In this document: positions 43,336 to 52,315 of the stretch, piece after piece
How the letters are laid out: every line of letters begins with the position of its first letter
How positions within the stretch are numbered: the stretch's first letter is position 1
NCBI GenBank assembly: GCA_002929055.1
Contig: PERY01000004.1
Span: forward strand, 85,039-149,038
Reading direction: 5' to 3'
DNA length: 64,000 nucleotides
Origin: Methylocystis sp.
Lineage (GTDB): Bacteria > Pseudomonadota > Alphaproteobacteria > Rhizobiales > Beijerinckiaceae
The notes under the pieces: model-generated
Database searches by the model: none
What the model was told of the DNA's origin: nothing
Seen by the model: the letters and a program-made list of their open reading frames with translations, nothing else
Translations under genes and position numbers: made by a program

Positions 43336-44957
43336 GCGGCCTCTTTAGGTTTCATCCATTGCTTCATAACGGCCGCCGCATGCGTTTCGTCCAACTCGAT
43401 CAGTTCTTCCAGCCGGCGGCGCGCTGCATCCCTCGCGTTCTCCTCCAACTCCGCCAGGCGACGGACCGGCGGACCCAAAGCTGCGCCTCCCGCCTCGTCG
43501 TCGAGCGCGAACGGCGGCTCCACGCCGACAAGCGGGGGCGGCTCCAGCCGCGTTTCGAAGGGTTCGGCCAATAGTGTGCGACGCGCCGGCGCAAGGCCGA
43601 AGATGACGACGAGCGCGGCGATGCCGATTGCGGTGAGCGAATTCAGAATTGTGCCGAAATGACTGCCGAGAATAGCAAGTAAACCTGGGCTCTCGACGGG
43701 GCTGATTTCGTGTTCGTTGAATGTAAAATCCACGGCCGTGACCTTCAGCGCGTCGCCGCGCTCCTTCTTCAAGCCTGCCGCTGAGAAGACGAGTTGCTCG
43801 ATCTCCCTGATCTGCCTGTCGATCGCCTCCGGCTTCGCCGGCTCTTTGCCAGTCTCCGCAAAAGCGGCGCGATTGACGAGCACGGCGACGGACAGGTGTT
43901 CGATGTTGTAGCCGCCGCTCACGGTGGTGACGGTTTTGGAGGAGAGTTCGTAATTGGTGAGCTCTTCGCTCTTCTTGCTCTCATCCGTCGATTGCTTGGA
44001 ATCGGCGCTGGCCTGGGGGGGCTGGGGGATATTGCGCTCGACGCTCGTGTTTTGCGCGCCGGCGCTATTCTGAGATTGCGCGTTTTCTTTCACAGTCCGC
44101 ACCGAGCGCTCTACGCGCGACTCCCGATCGAAGATCGTCTCGTTCGTCTGCTTACGATCGGTGTTGACGCGCGCACGCACGCTCACCTGGAAATTGGGAA
44201 GCCGCAGATAGGGCGTCAGCGTTCGGCGGATGTTGTCCTGTATGTCTTTTGCGATGTTCTTTTCGAGCGTCAGCGTCTTCACCGGCACAGCGTCGGTCGC
44301 TTCCCCGTCATTCGATGAGAGAATCGCGCCATCGGTGTTTAGAACCGTGACCTGATCGATCGTCATGCCCGGCAGAGAGGAGGCGACGAGATGGCGAATG
44401 GCCTGAGCGGCGCTCGAATCGTCGGGGCCTTCCGTGCGTATGATCACGGAGGCGGACGGCGGCAGCCTGGCGCGGCGAAACGCGCCTTCATCCTGCATCA
44501 CGATGTGGACCCTCGCCGCCTTCACGCCGCGTATGAGCTGAATGGTTCGGGCGAGTTCTCCCTCCAATGCGCGCACGCGCGTCACTTCCTGCATGAAGGA
44601 AGTGAGGCCCAGTGCGCCGACCTTGTCGAAAAGCTCATAGCCGGCGTTGGCGCTTTGCGGCAGACCGCGCTCGGCGAGCATCATGCGGGCCTGTCCCGTC
44701 TGTCCGTAGGGAACCGACACGGTGTTGCCCTCGGGATTGACGTCGAAGGCGATCCCCGCCGATTTCAGCGCGGCGCCGATGCGGCTCACGTCCTCGCGGT
44801 CGAGACCCGCATAAAGCACCTCCAAAGTCGGACGAGAGAGGTAATAGGCGCCGACGGAGACGAGGCCGACGACAAGCGCGAAGATGAGCCCGAGCGCGGT
44901 GAGCTTTCGCCCGCCAAGCGCCTTGAGATTGTCGAGAAGAAGCGTGATGCGATCCAT
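43332..44957 (-). CDS. fliF: flagellar MS-ring protein FliF
   Basis: MS-ring subunit of 541 residues with two membrane segments (about 18-38 and about 425-447). Conserved ring-building motifs: SRPTLEVLYAGLDREDVSRIGAALKSAGI near 42, VRALEGELARTIQLIRGVKAARVHIV near 127, ASVIIRT near 170 and the FliG-binding C-terminus RLAELEENARDAARRRLEELIELDETHAAAVMKQW. The ATG at 44957 starts the conserved MDRITLLLDNL; the 11-codon extension upstream is not conserved. A CtrA-type box lies about 90 bases upstream. First gene of the fliF...slt transcription unit. Confidence 0.96.
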   Translation of the reverse strand: MDRITLLLDNLKALGGRKLTALGLIFALVVGLVSVGAYYLSRPTLEVLYAGLDREDVSRIGAALKSAGIAFDVNPEGNTVSVPYGQTGQARMMLAERGLPQSANAGYELFDKVGALGLTSFMQEVTRVRALEGELARTIQLIRGVKAARVHIVMQDEGAFRRARLPPSASVIIRTEGPDDSSAAQAIRHLVASSLPGMTIDQVTVLNTDGAILSSNDGEATDAVPVKTLTLEKNIAKDIQDNIRRTLTPYLRLPNFQVSVRARVNTDRKQTNETIFDRESRVERSVRTVKENAQSQNSAGAQNTSVERNIPQPPQASADSKQSTDESKKSEELTNYELSSKTVTTVSGGYNIEHLSVAVLVNRAAFAETGKEPAKPEAIDRQIREIEQLVFSAAGLKKERGDALKVTAVDFTFNEHEISPVESPGLLAILGSHFGTILNSLTAIGIAALVVIFGLAPARRTLLAEPFETRLEPPPLVGVEPPFALDDEAGGAALGPPVRRLAELEENARDAARRRLEELIELDETHAAAVMKQWMKPKEAA

Positions 44958-45047
44958 TGCGAGCGCGCGTCTCCTGCTGCGTCTACGCAAGCATCATTGG
45001 TCGCCCGGCCTTGCGCGAACGTTGCGCGTCGCACTTGCAAATTATGT

Positions 45048-45063
45048 GTTAACAAAAGGTTAA
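45048..45063 (-). promoter_or_regulatory. ctrA box: CtrA box upstream of fliF
   Basis: Read on the minus strand this is TTAACCTTTTGTTAAC, an exact fit to the CtrA consensus TTAA-N7-TTAAC, placed 91 bases before the fliF ATG and downstream of the flagellin terminator. In Caulobacter and other alphaproteobacteria phosphorylated CtrA activates early flagellar operons including fliF, so control of the fliF operon is likely. Confidence 0.7.
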
Positions 45064-45080
45064 TGATCCGATCACGGAAA

Positions 45081-45110
45081 AAAGGCCGCGCCGTCGAAGG
45101 CGCGACCTTT
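45081..45110 (-). terminator. intrinsic terminator of the flagellin gene
   Basis: On the minus strand AAAGGTCGCGCC pairs with GGCGCGGCCTTT around a 6-base loop (one G-T type mismatch), followed by a short T-run, 26 bases after the flagellin stop. It separates the flagellin transcript from fliF. Confidence 0.8.
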
Positions 45111-45135
45111 GGCTTGCGTTGGGGGAACGCAATAC

Positions 45136-46023
45136 TTACTGGAAGAGCTTCAGGATCATCTGCGCATTCTGGTTCGCGATGGAGAGCGACTGAACGCCGA
45201 GCTGCTGCTGCGTCTGCAACGCCTGCAGGCGGGTGGAGGCCTCGTTCATATCAGCATCGACGAGGGAGGACACGCCCGTCGTGAGCGCTTCATTCATCGT
45301 CTTGATGAACTCGTTCTGCTCTTTGACGCGCGTCTGCGTGGCGCCGATTTCAGAGGCGTAGGTCGTCAGGTCCGCAATCGCCTTGTCGGCGTTCGACAGA
45401 GTGTCTGCGACTGTCGCGGCGGCGAGATCGGCCGCGACGAGTCCGGTGAAATCCGTCGCAGCGGCCGCACCCGTGGCTTGCGCGGCTTCGAGAATGCCCG
45501 TGCCTCCCGTATTGGTCAGATCGCGAACCGTGAGATCGATCGTGCCGACGACGGAGGCGGCCGCGCCGCCGCCGTTGTTGTAGGAAGCGATGAATTTCAC
45601 GGGAGTGGCCAGCGAGCCGTCGGTGACGTTCAGGCCGGTGAAAGTGGCCGAGGAGACAACGCTCTTCAGCTGCGCGCCGAGCTGCTGCAGGCTTGTGAGT
45701 ATCTTCGCCTGGTCGGCGCCCGGCTGCTGGGCCTGCGCAACCGCGCTCTTGATGTCGTTCATGACCGTGAGCGCGCTCTTAACTGCGGCGGTCGCGACAT
45801 TCAGAACTGAATTGGCGCCCGAGAGCGAGTCGCTGATCGTCGACAGGACGCCCTTGTCGGACTTCATCGCCTCGGCGATCGCCCAGGTGGAGGCGTTGTC
45901 GGCGGCGGAGGAAATCTTCAAACCGGTGGAGATTTCCTTCTGCGTCGTGTTGAGCGACGACTGCGTCATCCGCAGCGACTGAAGGGCGGTGACGGCGGAG
46001 GCGTTTACAAGAATGCTAGACAT
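45136..46023 (-). CDS. flagellin
   Basis: Filament protein of 295 residues. The N-terminal D0/D1 (SSILVNASAVTALQSLRMTQSSLNTTQKEISTGLKI) and C-terminal D1/D0 (STRLQALQTQQQLGVQSLSIANQNAQMILKLFQ) are fully conserved; the central surface part is small and Ala/Thr-rich. The short length is typical of alphaproteobacterial flagellins. The ATG at 46023 begins the conserved domain. One flagellin gene is present here; its post-transcriptional regulators flaF and flbT are not in view. Confidence 0.95.
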   Translation of the reverse strand: MSSILVNASAVTALQSLRMTQSSLNTTQKEISTGLKISSAADNASTWAIAEAMKSDKGVLSTISDSLSGANSVLNVATAAVKSALTVMNDIKSAVAQAQQPGADQAKILTSLQQLGAQLKSVVSSATFTGLNVTDGSLATPVKFIASYNNGGGAAASVVGTIDLTVRDLTNTGGTGILEAAQATGAAAATDFTGLVAADLAAATVADTLSNADKAIADLTTYASEIGATQTRVKEQNEFIKTMNEALTTGVSSLVDADMNEASTRLQALQTQQQLGVQSLSIANQNAQMILKLFQ

Positions 46024-46220
46024 GATTCGTCGATCCCTTGTTGGACTGAGAACTTTTAAGGGACATACCGGGGTTGCACCGGTTCGACGGAGTGGCGTCA
46101 TGCCACGGGCGATTCGCCCGTCCGAAGCTATGGTCGACGCGGTGCAGGTTGAGCCAGCGGCGTCGACCCCGCAAACTTACATGAAGCCGCGGCGTTGCGA
46201 AGGACAATGCCGCAATGCGC

Positions 46221-46235
46221 TTAATGTTCGCTTAA
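46221..46235. promoter_or_regulatory. ctrA box: CtrA-type box in the flagellin upstream region
   Basis: TTAATGTTCGCTTAA is TTAA-N7-TTAA, the symmetric core of the CtrA motif, about 200 bases before the flagellin ATG and 4 bases beyond the stop of the SEC-C protein gene. No sigma-54 or sigma-28 promoter was recognised in the rest of the 216-base gap. Confidence 0.5.
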
Positions 46236-46239
46236 TGGC

Positions 46240-46749
46240 TCAGGCGGCGAGGCCGCAGCACTTCTTGTATTTCTTGCCGGAGCCGCAGGGGCAGGGATCG
46301 TTGCGGCCGGGTTGATGGCCCTTCACGATCGGCTCGTTCTTGCGATTGGCTTCTTCCTGGAAATACCAGCGGCCGTCCGCCTTGCGGAACAGCGAGCGCT
46401 CGCGATGGTCGTAGCGTTGACCTTCATTCGAGAAGCTTGCGACGAATTCGACGTAACCGCTCTCGTCGCTCTCCTGCCCCTCTTCCGTGGAGAGGATCTC
46501 GAGGCCGTGCCATTGCGACTGCTTCGCCCAATGGGTGATCGCCTTGCGGTCGAAGTCGTCCCTCGTGCCGGGCGCGAGGGTCTCTTCGAGATAATCGATC
46601 GAGCCGTGAACGAAGGCCGTATAGCGCGAGCGCATGAGCGTCTCGGCGGTGGGCGGCGCCTTTCCGTCTTCGAGATAAGGCTTGCAGCAATCCGCATAGG
46701 CGCGCTTCTGGGCGTCGGTTACGCGGCAGGGGCAGATTGCGTCGGTCAT
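46240..46749 (-). CDS. YchJ-family protein with SEC-C zinc-binding motif
   Basis: Protein of 169 residues. The N-terminal [10 protein letters not shown]...ADCC and the C-terminal SEC-C motif [17 protein letters not shown] (about 150-166) are both cysteine-rich zinc sites; between them lies the YchJ middle domain ([21 protein letters not shown]). SEC-C motifs bind zinc and mediate contacts with partners such as SecB, but the function of YchJ-type proteins is undefined. The ATG at 46749 is the start of the conserved part. Confidence 0.9.
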   Translation of the reverse strand: MTDAICPCRVTDAQKRAYADCCKPYLEDGKAPPTAETLMRSRYTAFVHGSIDYLEETLAPGTRDDFDRKAITHWAKQSQWHGLEILSTEEGQESDESGYVEFVASFSNEGQRYDHRERSLFRKADGRWYFQEEANRKNEPIVKGHQPGRNDPCPCGSGKKYKKCCGLAA

Positions 46750-46827
46750 GCTCGGCTCTTCAATGAAAAGAAAAAGCGGCCCGGCCTTGCCCGCGCCGCT
46801 CAAGATGTTTTTCGCGAGGGACGAGGC

Positions 46828-47061
46828 TTACGCCGCGCCCTTCATCTGCGACTCGAGAAGCTTGATCGCCTCGATGCAGATGGGGTCGAGACCGGCGCCG
46901 CCATGCTGCACATGCTCGATGATCGAGGCGCGCATGTGCGGATCCCAGAACTTGCTCAAATGATCGGCCATGCCGGCCGCCGCGCCAGTCTTCTGCGGAC
47001 CGAAGAAGGCTCCGATCTGATTGGCCATTTTCACGAGTCGTTCGACGGGATCATGCGACAT
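46828..47061 (-). CDS. fdsD: NAD-dependent formate dehydrogenase delta subunit
   Basis: Small helical protein of 77 residues (MSHDPVERLVKMANQIGAFF, then DHLSKFWDPHMRASIIEHV), the FdsD family. In FdsABG-type enzymes FdsD helps stabilise or mature the oxygen-tolerant complex. Last gene of the operon fdsG-fdsB-fdsA-fdhD-fdsD; its start overlaps the fdhD end by 11 bases. Confidence 0.93.
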   Translation of the reverse strand: MSHDPVERLVKMANQIGAFFGPQKTGAAAGMADHLSKFWDPHMRASIIEHVQHGGAGLDPICIEAIKLLESQMKGAA

Positions 47062-47878
47062 GAGCGGAAACCTGTTCGAGGATGCGTCCTGGATGGGTGA
47101 AGATTTCGAAGTCGCGGCCCCGCATCACGGCCACGAGCGTCATACCGCATTTTTCGGCGCTACGAACCGCCAAAGCGGTGGGCGCCGAGACCGCTGCGAT
47201 GATCGGCGCGCCGATTCGGGCCGCCTTCTGCACAAGCTCCACCGAAACGCGGCTGGTCATCAGCACAACGCCCTGCGACGCCGCGACGCCTTGCCGCGCC
47301 AGCGCCCCGGCGAGCTTGTCGAGCGCATTGTGGCGGCCGACGTCCTCGCGAACGATCAACGCGCCGGATGTCGGATTCCAGAAGGCGGCGGCGTGAACGG
47401 CGCGGGTTTCCTGGTTGATCTTCTGCAGGCCGGGCATGCGGCCCATGGCCTCGATCAGGCCCTCGGCGCGGACAGTGAGCGCATTGTCGAGCGCGGGCAG
47501 CGCACGCGTCGCCGCCTCGAGACTCTCTATGCCGCAAAGACCGCATCCCGTGGGGCCCGCCATTGAGCGCTTGCGCGCCGCATAAGCATCCTGCCGGCCG
47601 CCGCCGAGCCAACTGCGCAGCTCGATGCCTGCGTCGGAGGAAACAATCTCGACGTCCCCGGTGTCCTGCGGCGAATCGACGAGGCCTTCGGTGATCGCGA
47701 AACCGACCGCGAAATCTTCGAGGTCGGCTGGCGTCGCCATCATCACCGCATGGGTCGAGCCGCCATATGTAAATGCAATCGGCGTCTCTTCGGGGATTAC
47801 GCGAGAAGAACGCGCCGTCACATCGTGACGGCGCGCCTGGCAATCCACGCGAAGAGTCGGCGACGGCTGTTCGGTCAT
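47051..47878 (-). CDS. fdhD: formate dehydrogenase accessory sulfurtransferase FdhD (FdsC)
   Basis: Moves sulfur to the molybdenum/tungsten bis-MGD cofactor so that it can be inserted into FdsA. It has 275 residues. The conserved Cys-x-x-Cys loop reads GCGLCGIESLE near 112, with VREDVGRHNALDKL near 175 and VSVELVQKAARIGAPIIAAVSAPT near 212. The start overlaps the fdsA stop by 4 bases, placing it in the structural operon. Confidence 0.95.
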   Translation of the reverse strand: MTEQPSPTLRVDCQARRHDVTARSSRVIPEETPIAFTYGGSTHAVMMATPADLEDFAVGFAITEGLVDSPQDTGDVEIVSSDAGIELRSWLGGGRQDAYAARKRSMAGPTGCGLCGIESLEAATRALPALDNALTVRAEGLIEAMGRMPGLQKINQETRAVHAAAFWNPTSGALIVREDVGRHNALDKLAGALARQGVAASQGVVLMTSRVSVELVQKAARIGAPIIAAVSAPTALAVRSAEKCGMTLVAVMRGRDFEIFTHPGRILEQVSAHVA

Positions 47879-50754
47879 TCCGCCGCGTCGATTGCAGTCG
47901 CGATCCGCCGAGCCTGCTCGGAGAGTTCGCGATACTGCTCCTGCCACTCGGTCGGGCCGTTCGAGGGAGAAATCTGAACGGCCGTCACCTTGTATTCGGG
48001 GCAGTTGGTGGCCCAGTCGGAATTGTCGGTGGTCACGACATTCGCCTGGGTCATCGGATGGTGGAAAGTGGTGTAGACGACGCCGGGCGCGACGCGGTCC
48101 GTCACCACCGCGCGCAGCGAGGTTTCGCCCGCGCGGCTCTGGACGCGAACCCAGTCGCCGTCACGCACGCCGCGATCCTGCGCGTCATGCGGATGGATCT
48201 CCAGCACGTCTTCCTCGTGCCAGCGGCTGTTCTCTGTGCGGCGGGTCTGTGCGCCGACGTTGTACTGCGACAGGATGCGGCCTGTCGTCAGCAGCAGCGG
48301 GAAGCGCGGCCCGACCTTCTCGTCGGTGGGCACATATTCGGTGATGACGAACTTGCCCTTGCCGCGCGCGAAGCCGTCGATGTGCATGATCGGCATGCCC
48401 TCCGGCGATTCCTCATTGCACGGCCACTGAACGGAGCCCATCTCGGCGAGACGATCGAAAGACACGCCCGCGAAGGACGGGGTCAGACGTGCGATCTCGT
48501 CCATGATCTCGCTGGCGTGCGCATAGTTCCAGCCAAGGCCCATCTTGTTTGCGAGCAGTTGCGTGACTTCCCAGTCAGCGTAGCCGTTCTTCGGCGTCAT
48601 CACCTTGGTGACGCGCTGAACGCGGCGCTCGGCGTTGGTGAAGGTGCCGTCCTTCTCGAGGAAGGTCGCGCCGGGCAGGAAGACATGGGCGTAGTTCGCC
48701 GTCTCGACCAGGAAGAGATCCTGGACGATGACGATATCCATGTTGGCGAGCGCCGCCGAGACGTGGCGCGTGTCGGGGTCGGACTGCAGAATGTCCTCGC
48801 CCTGCACATAAAGGCCCTTGAAGCGGCCTTCGATCGCAGCGTCGAACATGTTCGGGATGCGCAGGCCGGGCTCCGGATCGAGTTCGACGCCCCAATCCGC
48901 CTCGAAAGCCTTGCGGGCTTCCTCGTTGGAGATGTGGCGGTAGCCCGGCAGTTCATGCGGGAACGAGCCCATATCGCAGGAGCCCTGCACATTGTTCTGG
49001 CCGCGCAGCGGGTTCACGCCGACGCCGGGGCGGCCGAGATTGCCGGTCGCCATGGCGAGATTGGCGATGCCCATGACTGTCGTCGAGCCCTGGCTGTGCT
49101 CGGTGACGCCGAGGCCGTAATAGATCGCCGCATTGCCGCCCGTGGCGTAGAGACGCGCAGCGCCGCGCAGGTCGGCGGCCGGCACGCCGAGGGTCGCTTC
49201 GAGCGCCTCGGGGCTGTATTGCGGCTGCGAGACGAAGGCGGCCCAGTCCTGATACTCGTCCCAGTCGCAGCGCGCCTTGACGAAATCGAGATTGGCGAGG
49301 CCCTCCGTCACGATGACATGCGCGATGGCGGTGACGATCGCGACATTGGTGCCGGGCTTGAGCGGCAGGTGATAATCCGCCTCGATATGGGGCGAACGCA
49401 CGAGGTCGATGCGGCGCGGGTCGATGACGATCAGCCTGGCGCCTTCGCGCAGACGCTTCTTCATGCGCGAGCCGAACACCGGATGCGCGTCGGTCGGATT
49501 GGCGCCGATGACGAGAATGACGTCGGAGTCGTCGACCGAGTCGAAATCCTGGGTGCCGGCCGAGGTGCCGAAGGCCTGCGCGAGGCCATAGCCGGTCGGC
49601 GAATGGCAAACGCGCGCGCAAGTGTCGGTGTTGTTGTTGCGGAAGCCCTGACGCGCGAGCTTCTGAACGAGGTAGCTTTCCTCATTCGTGCAGCGCGACG
49701 AGGTGATCACGCCCACCGAGTTCTTGCCGTATTTCTCCTGCGTCGCCGCCAGACGATCGGCGGCGAAGGAGATGGCCTCGTCCCAGGAGACTTCGCGCCA
49801 CGGCTCGGTGATGGTTTCGCGAATCATCGGGTTCAGGATGCGGTCGCCATGCAGCGCGTAGCCATAGGCGAAACGGCCCTTGATGCAGCTGTGGCCGTGA
49901 TTGGCCTTGCCGTCCTTCCAGGGCGCCATGCGCACGACTTCCTCGCCGCGCATCTCGGCCTTGAAGGTGCAGCCGACTCCGCAATAGGCGCAGGTGGTGA
50001 TCTCACTGTGCTCGGGCTGACCGATCTCGATGACCGACTTTTCGGTCAGCGTCGCCGTCGGGCAGGCCTGCACGCAGGCGCCGCAGGAGACGCATTCCGA
50101 TTCCATGAAGGCTTCGTCCATGCCGGCCGAAACGCGGCTTTCGAAACCGCGGCCGGAAATCGTCAGCGCGAAGGTGCCCTGCACTTCCTCGCAGGCGCGC
50201 ACGCAGCGGTTACAGACGATGCACTTCGACGGATCATAGGTGAAATAGGGGTTCGACTCGTCCTTGGGCTTCCAGTCGAAATTCGCTTCCCCGGCGTTGC
50301 GTGCGAAGACGTGGTTGGCGCCGTCATAGCCGTAGCGAACGTCGCGCAGGCCGACCGCGCCGGCCATGTCCTGAAGCTCGCAATCGCCATTCGCCGCGCA
50401 GGTGAGGCAGTCAAGCGGATGGTCGGAGATGTAGAGCTCCATGACGCCGCGGCGGATGGCGGCGAGGCGCGGAGTCTGCGTCTTGACCGCGATGCCGGGT
50501 GCGACCGGCGTGGTGCAGGAGGCCGGCGTGCCGTTGCGGCCCTCGACCTCGATCACGCAGAGGCGGCACGAGCCGAACGCCTGAATGCTGTCGGTGGCGC
50601 AGAGTTTCGGGATTTCCGTTCCCGCCTCCATCGCCGCGCGCATGATGGACGTGCCCTCGGGCACCGTGACGCTCTTTCCGTCGATGGTCAGCGTGACCAT
50701 GTTCCCGGATTTCGATTCGGGCGTCCCGAAATCTGTTTCTCTGATAAGCGTCAT
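47875..50754 (-). CDS. fdsA: NAD-dependent formate dehydrogenase alpha (catalytic) subunit
   Basis: Oxidises formate to CO2 at a bis-MGD molybdenum or tungsten centre. It has 959 residues. N-terminal [2Fe-2S] site Cys52, 63, 66, 80; a His/Cys [4Fe-4S] site HPLDCLTCxxxxxC near 112-125; two ferredoxin clusters at Cys178-188 and Cys221-231; the MGD-domain cluster Cys255, 258, 262, 290. The active-site loop NTDTCARVCHSPTGYG carries Cys383, the Mo/W ligand position, so this is a Cys rather than Sec enzyme. MGD-binding and C-terminal molydopterin domains follow. The ATG at 50754 starts the conserved part. Electrons pass through FdsG and FdsB to NAD+. In a one-carbon metabolism it is the terminal energy-yielding step. 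Confidence 0.97.
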   Translation of the reverse strand: MTLIRETDFGTPESKSGNMVTLTIDGKSVTVPEGTSIMRAAMEAGTEIPKLCATDSIQAFGSCRLCVIEVEGRNGTPASCTTPVAPGIAVKTQTPRLAAIRRGVMELYISDHPLDCLTCAANGDCELQDMAGAVGLRDVRYGYDGANHVFARNAGEANFDWKPKDESNPYFTYDPSKCIVCNRCVRACEEVQGTFALTISGRGFESRVSAGMDEAFMESECVSCGACVQACPTATLTEKSVIEIGQPEHSEITTCAYCGVGCTFKAEMRGEEVVRMAPWKDGKANHGHSCIKGRFAYGYALHGDRILNPMIRETITEPWREVSWDEAISFAADRLAATQEKYGKNSVGVITSSRCTNEESYLVQKLARQGFRNNNTDTCARVCHSPTGYGLAQAFGTSAGTQDFDSVDDSDVILVIGANPTDAHPVFGSRMKKRLREGARLIVIDPRRIDLVRSPHIEADYHLPLKPGTNVAIVTAIAHVIVTEGLANLDFVKARCDWDEYQDWAAFVSQPQYSPEALEATLGVPAADLRGAARLYATGGNAAIYYGLGVTEHSQGSTTVMGIANLAMATGNLGRPGVGVNPLRGQNNVQGSCDMGSFPHELPGYRHISNEEARKAFEADWGVELDPEPGLRIPNMFDAAIEGRFKGLYVQGEDILQSDPDTRHVSAALANMDIVIVQDLFLVETANYAHVFLPGATFLEKDGTFTNAERRVQRVTKVMTPKNGYADWEVTQLLANKMGLGWNYAHASEIMDEIARLTPSFAGVSFDRLAEMGSVQWPCNEESPEGMPIMHIDGFARGKGKFVITEYVPTDEKVGPRFPLLLTTGRILSQYNVGAQTRRTENSRWHEEDVLEIHPHDAQDRGVRDGDWVRVQSRAGETSLRAVVTDRVAPGVVYTTFHHPMTQANVVTTDNSDWATNCPEYKVTAVQISPSNGPTEWQEQYRELSEQARRIATAIDAAE

Positions 50755-50764
50755 GGCGGCTACC

Positions 50765-52315
50765 TCACTCGGCGGCTTCAAGGGCCGGCTTGCGGAAGTC
50801 TTCAGGGAAATGACGAAGAGCGCTTTCGACCGGATAGGGGGCGAAGCCGCCGAGGGCGCAGAGCGAACCAAACTTCATCGTGTGGCACAAGTCCTTGAGA
50901 AGCTCGATGTTCTTCTCGACGTCCTGACCTTTGCGAATCTTGTCGATCGTCTCGACGCCGCGAGTCGAGCCGATGCGGCAAGGCGTGCACTTTCCGCAAC
51001 TTTCGATAGCGCAGAACTCCATGCCGAAGCGCGCCATCCAAGCCATGTCGACAGTATCGTCGAAGAGGACGAGACCGCCGTGGCCGATGAGACTGTCCTT
51101 GGCCGCGAAGGCTTCATAGTCGAAGGGAAGATCGAAGAGCGACTGCGGCAGATAGGCGCCCAGCGGACCACCGACCTGAACCGCCTTCACCGGACGGCCG
51201 GTGCGGGTGCCGCCGGCGATGTCATTGACGATCTCGCCGAGCGGAACGCCGAAATCGGTCTCGAACAGGCCGCCGTATTTCACATTGCCGGCGATCTGCA
51301 GCGGCATGGTGCCGCGCGAGCGGCCGACGCCGAGATCGGCGTAATGCTGCGCGCCCTTCTCCATGATCATGGGGATCGTGGCCATGGACAGGACGTTGTT
51401 GACGACCGTCGGCTTGCCGAAGAGGCCGACATGGGCCGGCAGCGGCGGCTTGGCGCGCACGATGCCGCGCTTGCCCTCGAGCGATTCGAGCAGCGAGGTT
51501 TCCTCGCCGCAGACGTAAGCGCCGGCGCCCACGCGCAGCTCGACGTCGAAGTCGAAGCCCGAGCCCTTGATGTTCTGGCCGAGCCAGCCCGCAGCGCGGG
51601 CCGCGTCGATGGCGGCCTGAAAGACCGTGGCGCAGATCGGATATTCCGAGCGCAGATAGACATAACCCTTGGAGCCGCCGATGGCGTAGCCGCAGATGAT
51701 CATGCCTTCGATCAGCGAGAGCGGATCGCCCTCCATGATCATGCGGTCGGCGAAGGTGCCGCTATCGCCTTCGTCGGCGTTCACGACGACATATTTCTGG
51801 CCGGGCGCGCAATCGGCCACGGTCTTCCACTTGATGCCGGTCGGGAAGCCGGCGCCGCCGCGGCCGCGCAGGCCGGACTTGGTGACTTCCTCGACAATGG
51901 CGGACGAGCCGACCTCGAAGGCCTTCTTCAGGCCGACGAAGCCGCCGTGCGCCTCGTAATCGGCGACGGAAACCGGATCGATGACGCCGCAGCGCACGAA
52001 GGTCACGCGGTTCTGCTTCTTCATCCAGGGATGTTCGTCGACAACCCCGATATTCAGCGGATGGGCGCCTCCGGCGAGGAAGCCCGCGTCGAACAGCGAC
52101 GCGACGTCCTTCACCTTGGCAGGCCCATAACCGACACGGCCCGCGGGAGTCTCCACCTCGATCAGGGGCTCGAGCCAGAGCATTCCACGCGAGCCGTTTC
52201 TCACGATCTCGACTTGCTGGCCGCGGGCTGCGGCTTCTTTCGCGACGGCGGCGGCGAGGCGGTCAGCGCCCATCGCCACGGCGGCCATGTCCAGGGGGAT
52301 GTAAATCTTGGTCAT
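50765..52315 (-). CDS. fdsB: NAD-dependent formate dehydrogenase beta (diaphorase) subunit
   Basis: NuoF-like flavoprotein of 516 residues that reduces NAD+. An N-terminal thioredoxin-like ferredoxin part (about 1-115) is followed by the FMN/NADH domain LRGRGGAGFPTGIKWK near 150 and AYVCGEETSLLESLEG near 275, and the [4Fe-4S] site ESCGKCTPCRIG near 440. It overlaps fdsG by 4 bases and precedes fdsA by 10. Confidence 0.97.
   Translation of the reverse strand: MTKIYIPLDMAAVAMGADRLAAAVAKEAAARGQQVEIVRNGSRGMLWLEPLIEVETPAGRVGYGPAKVKDVASLFDAGFLAGGAHPLNIGVVDEHPWMKKQNRVTFVRCGVIDPVSVADYEAHGGFVGLKKAFEVGSSAIVEEVTKSGLRGRGGAGFPTGIKWKTVADCAPGQKYVVVNADEGDSGTFADRMIMEGDPLSLIEGMIICGYAIGGSKGYVYLRSEYPICATVFQAAIDAARAAGWLGQNIKGSGFDFDVELRVGAGAYVCGEETSLLESLEGKRGIVRAKPPLPAHVGLFGKPTVVNNVLSMATIPMIMEKGAQHYADLGVGRSRGTMPLQIAGNVKYGGLFETDFGVPLGEIVNDIAGGTRTGRPVKAVQVGGPLGAYLPQSLFDLPFDYEAFAAKDSLIGHGGLVLFDDTVDMAWMARFGMEFCAIESCGKCTPCRIGSTRGVETIDKIRKGQDVEKNIELLKDLCHTMKFGSLCALGGFAPYPVESALRHFPEDFRKPALEAAE

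Noticed and set aside
45136..46240. Search for a sigma-54 or sigma-28 promoter upstream of flagellin
   Set aside because: A TGGCAT-like element exists but no TTGC at the right spacing; not reported as a promoter.
47773..50898. A 1041-codon plus-strand open frame opposite fdsA, and a 600-codon one opposite fdsB (50585-52387)
   Set aside because: They lie antisense to clearly real formate dehydrogenase genes, are Arg/Asp/His-rich without domains, and follow from codon bias in GC-rich DNA.
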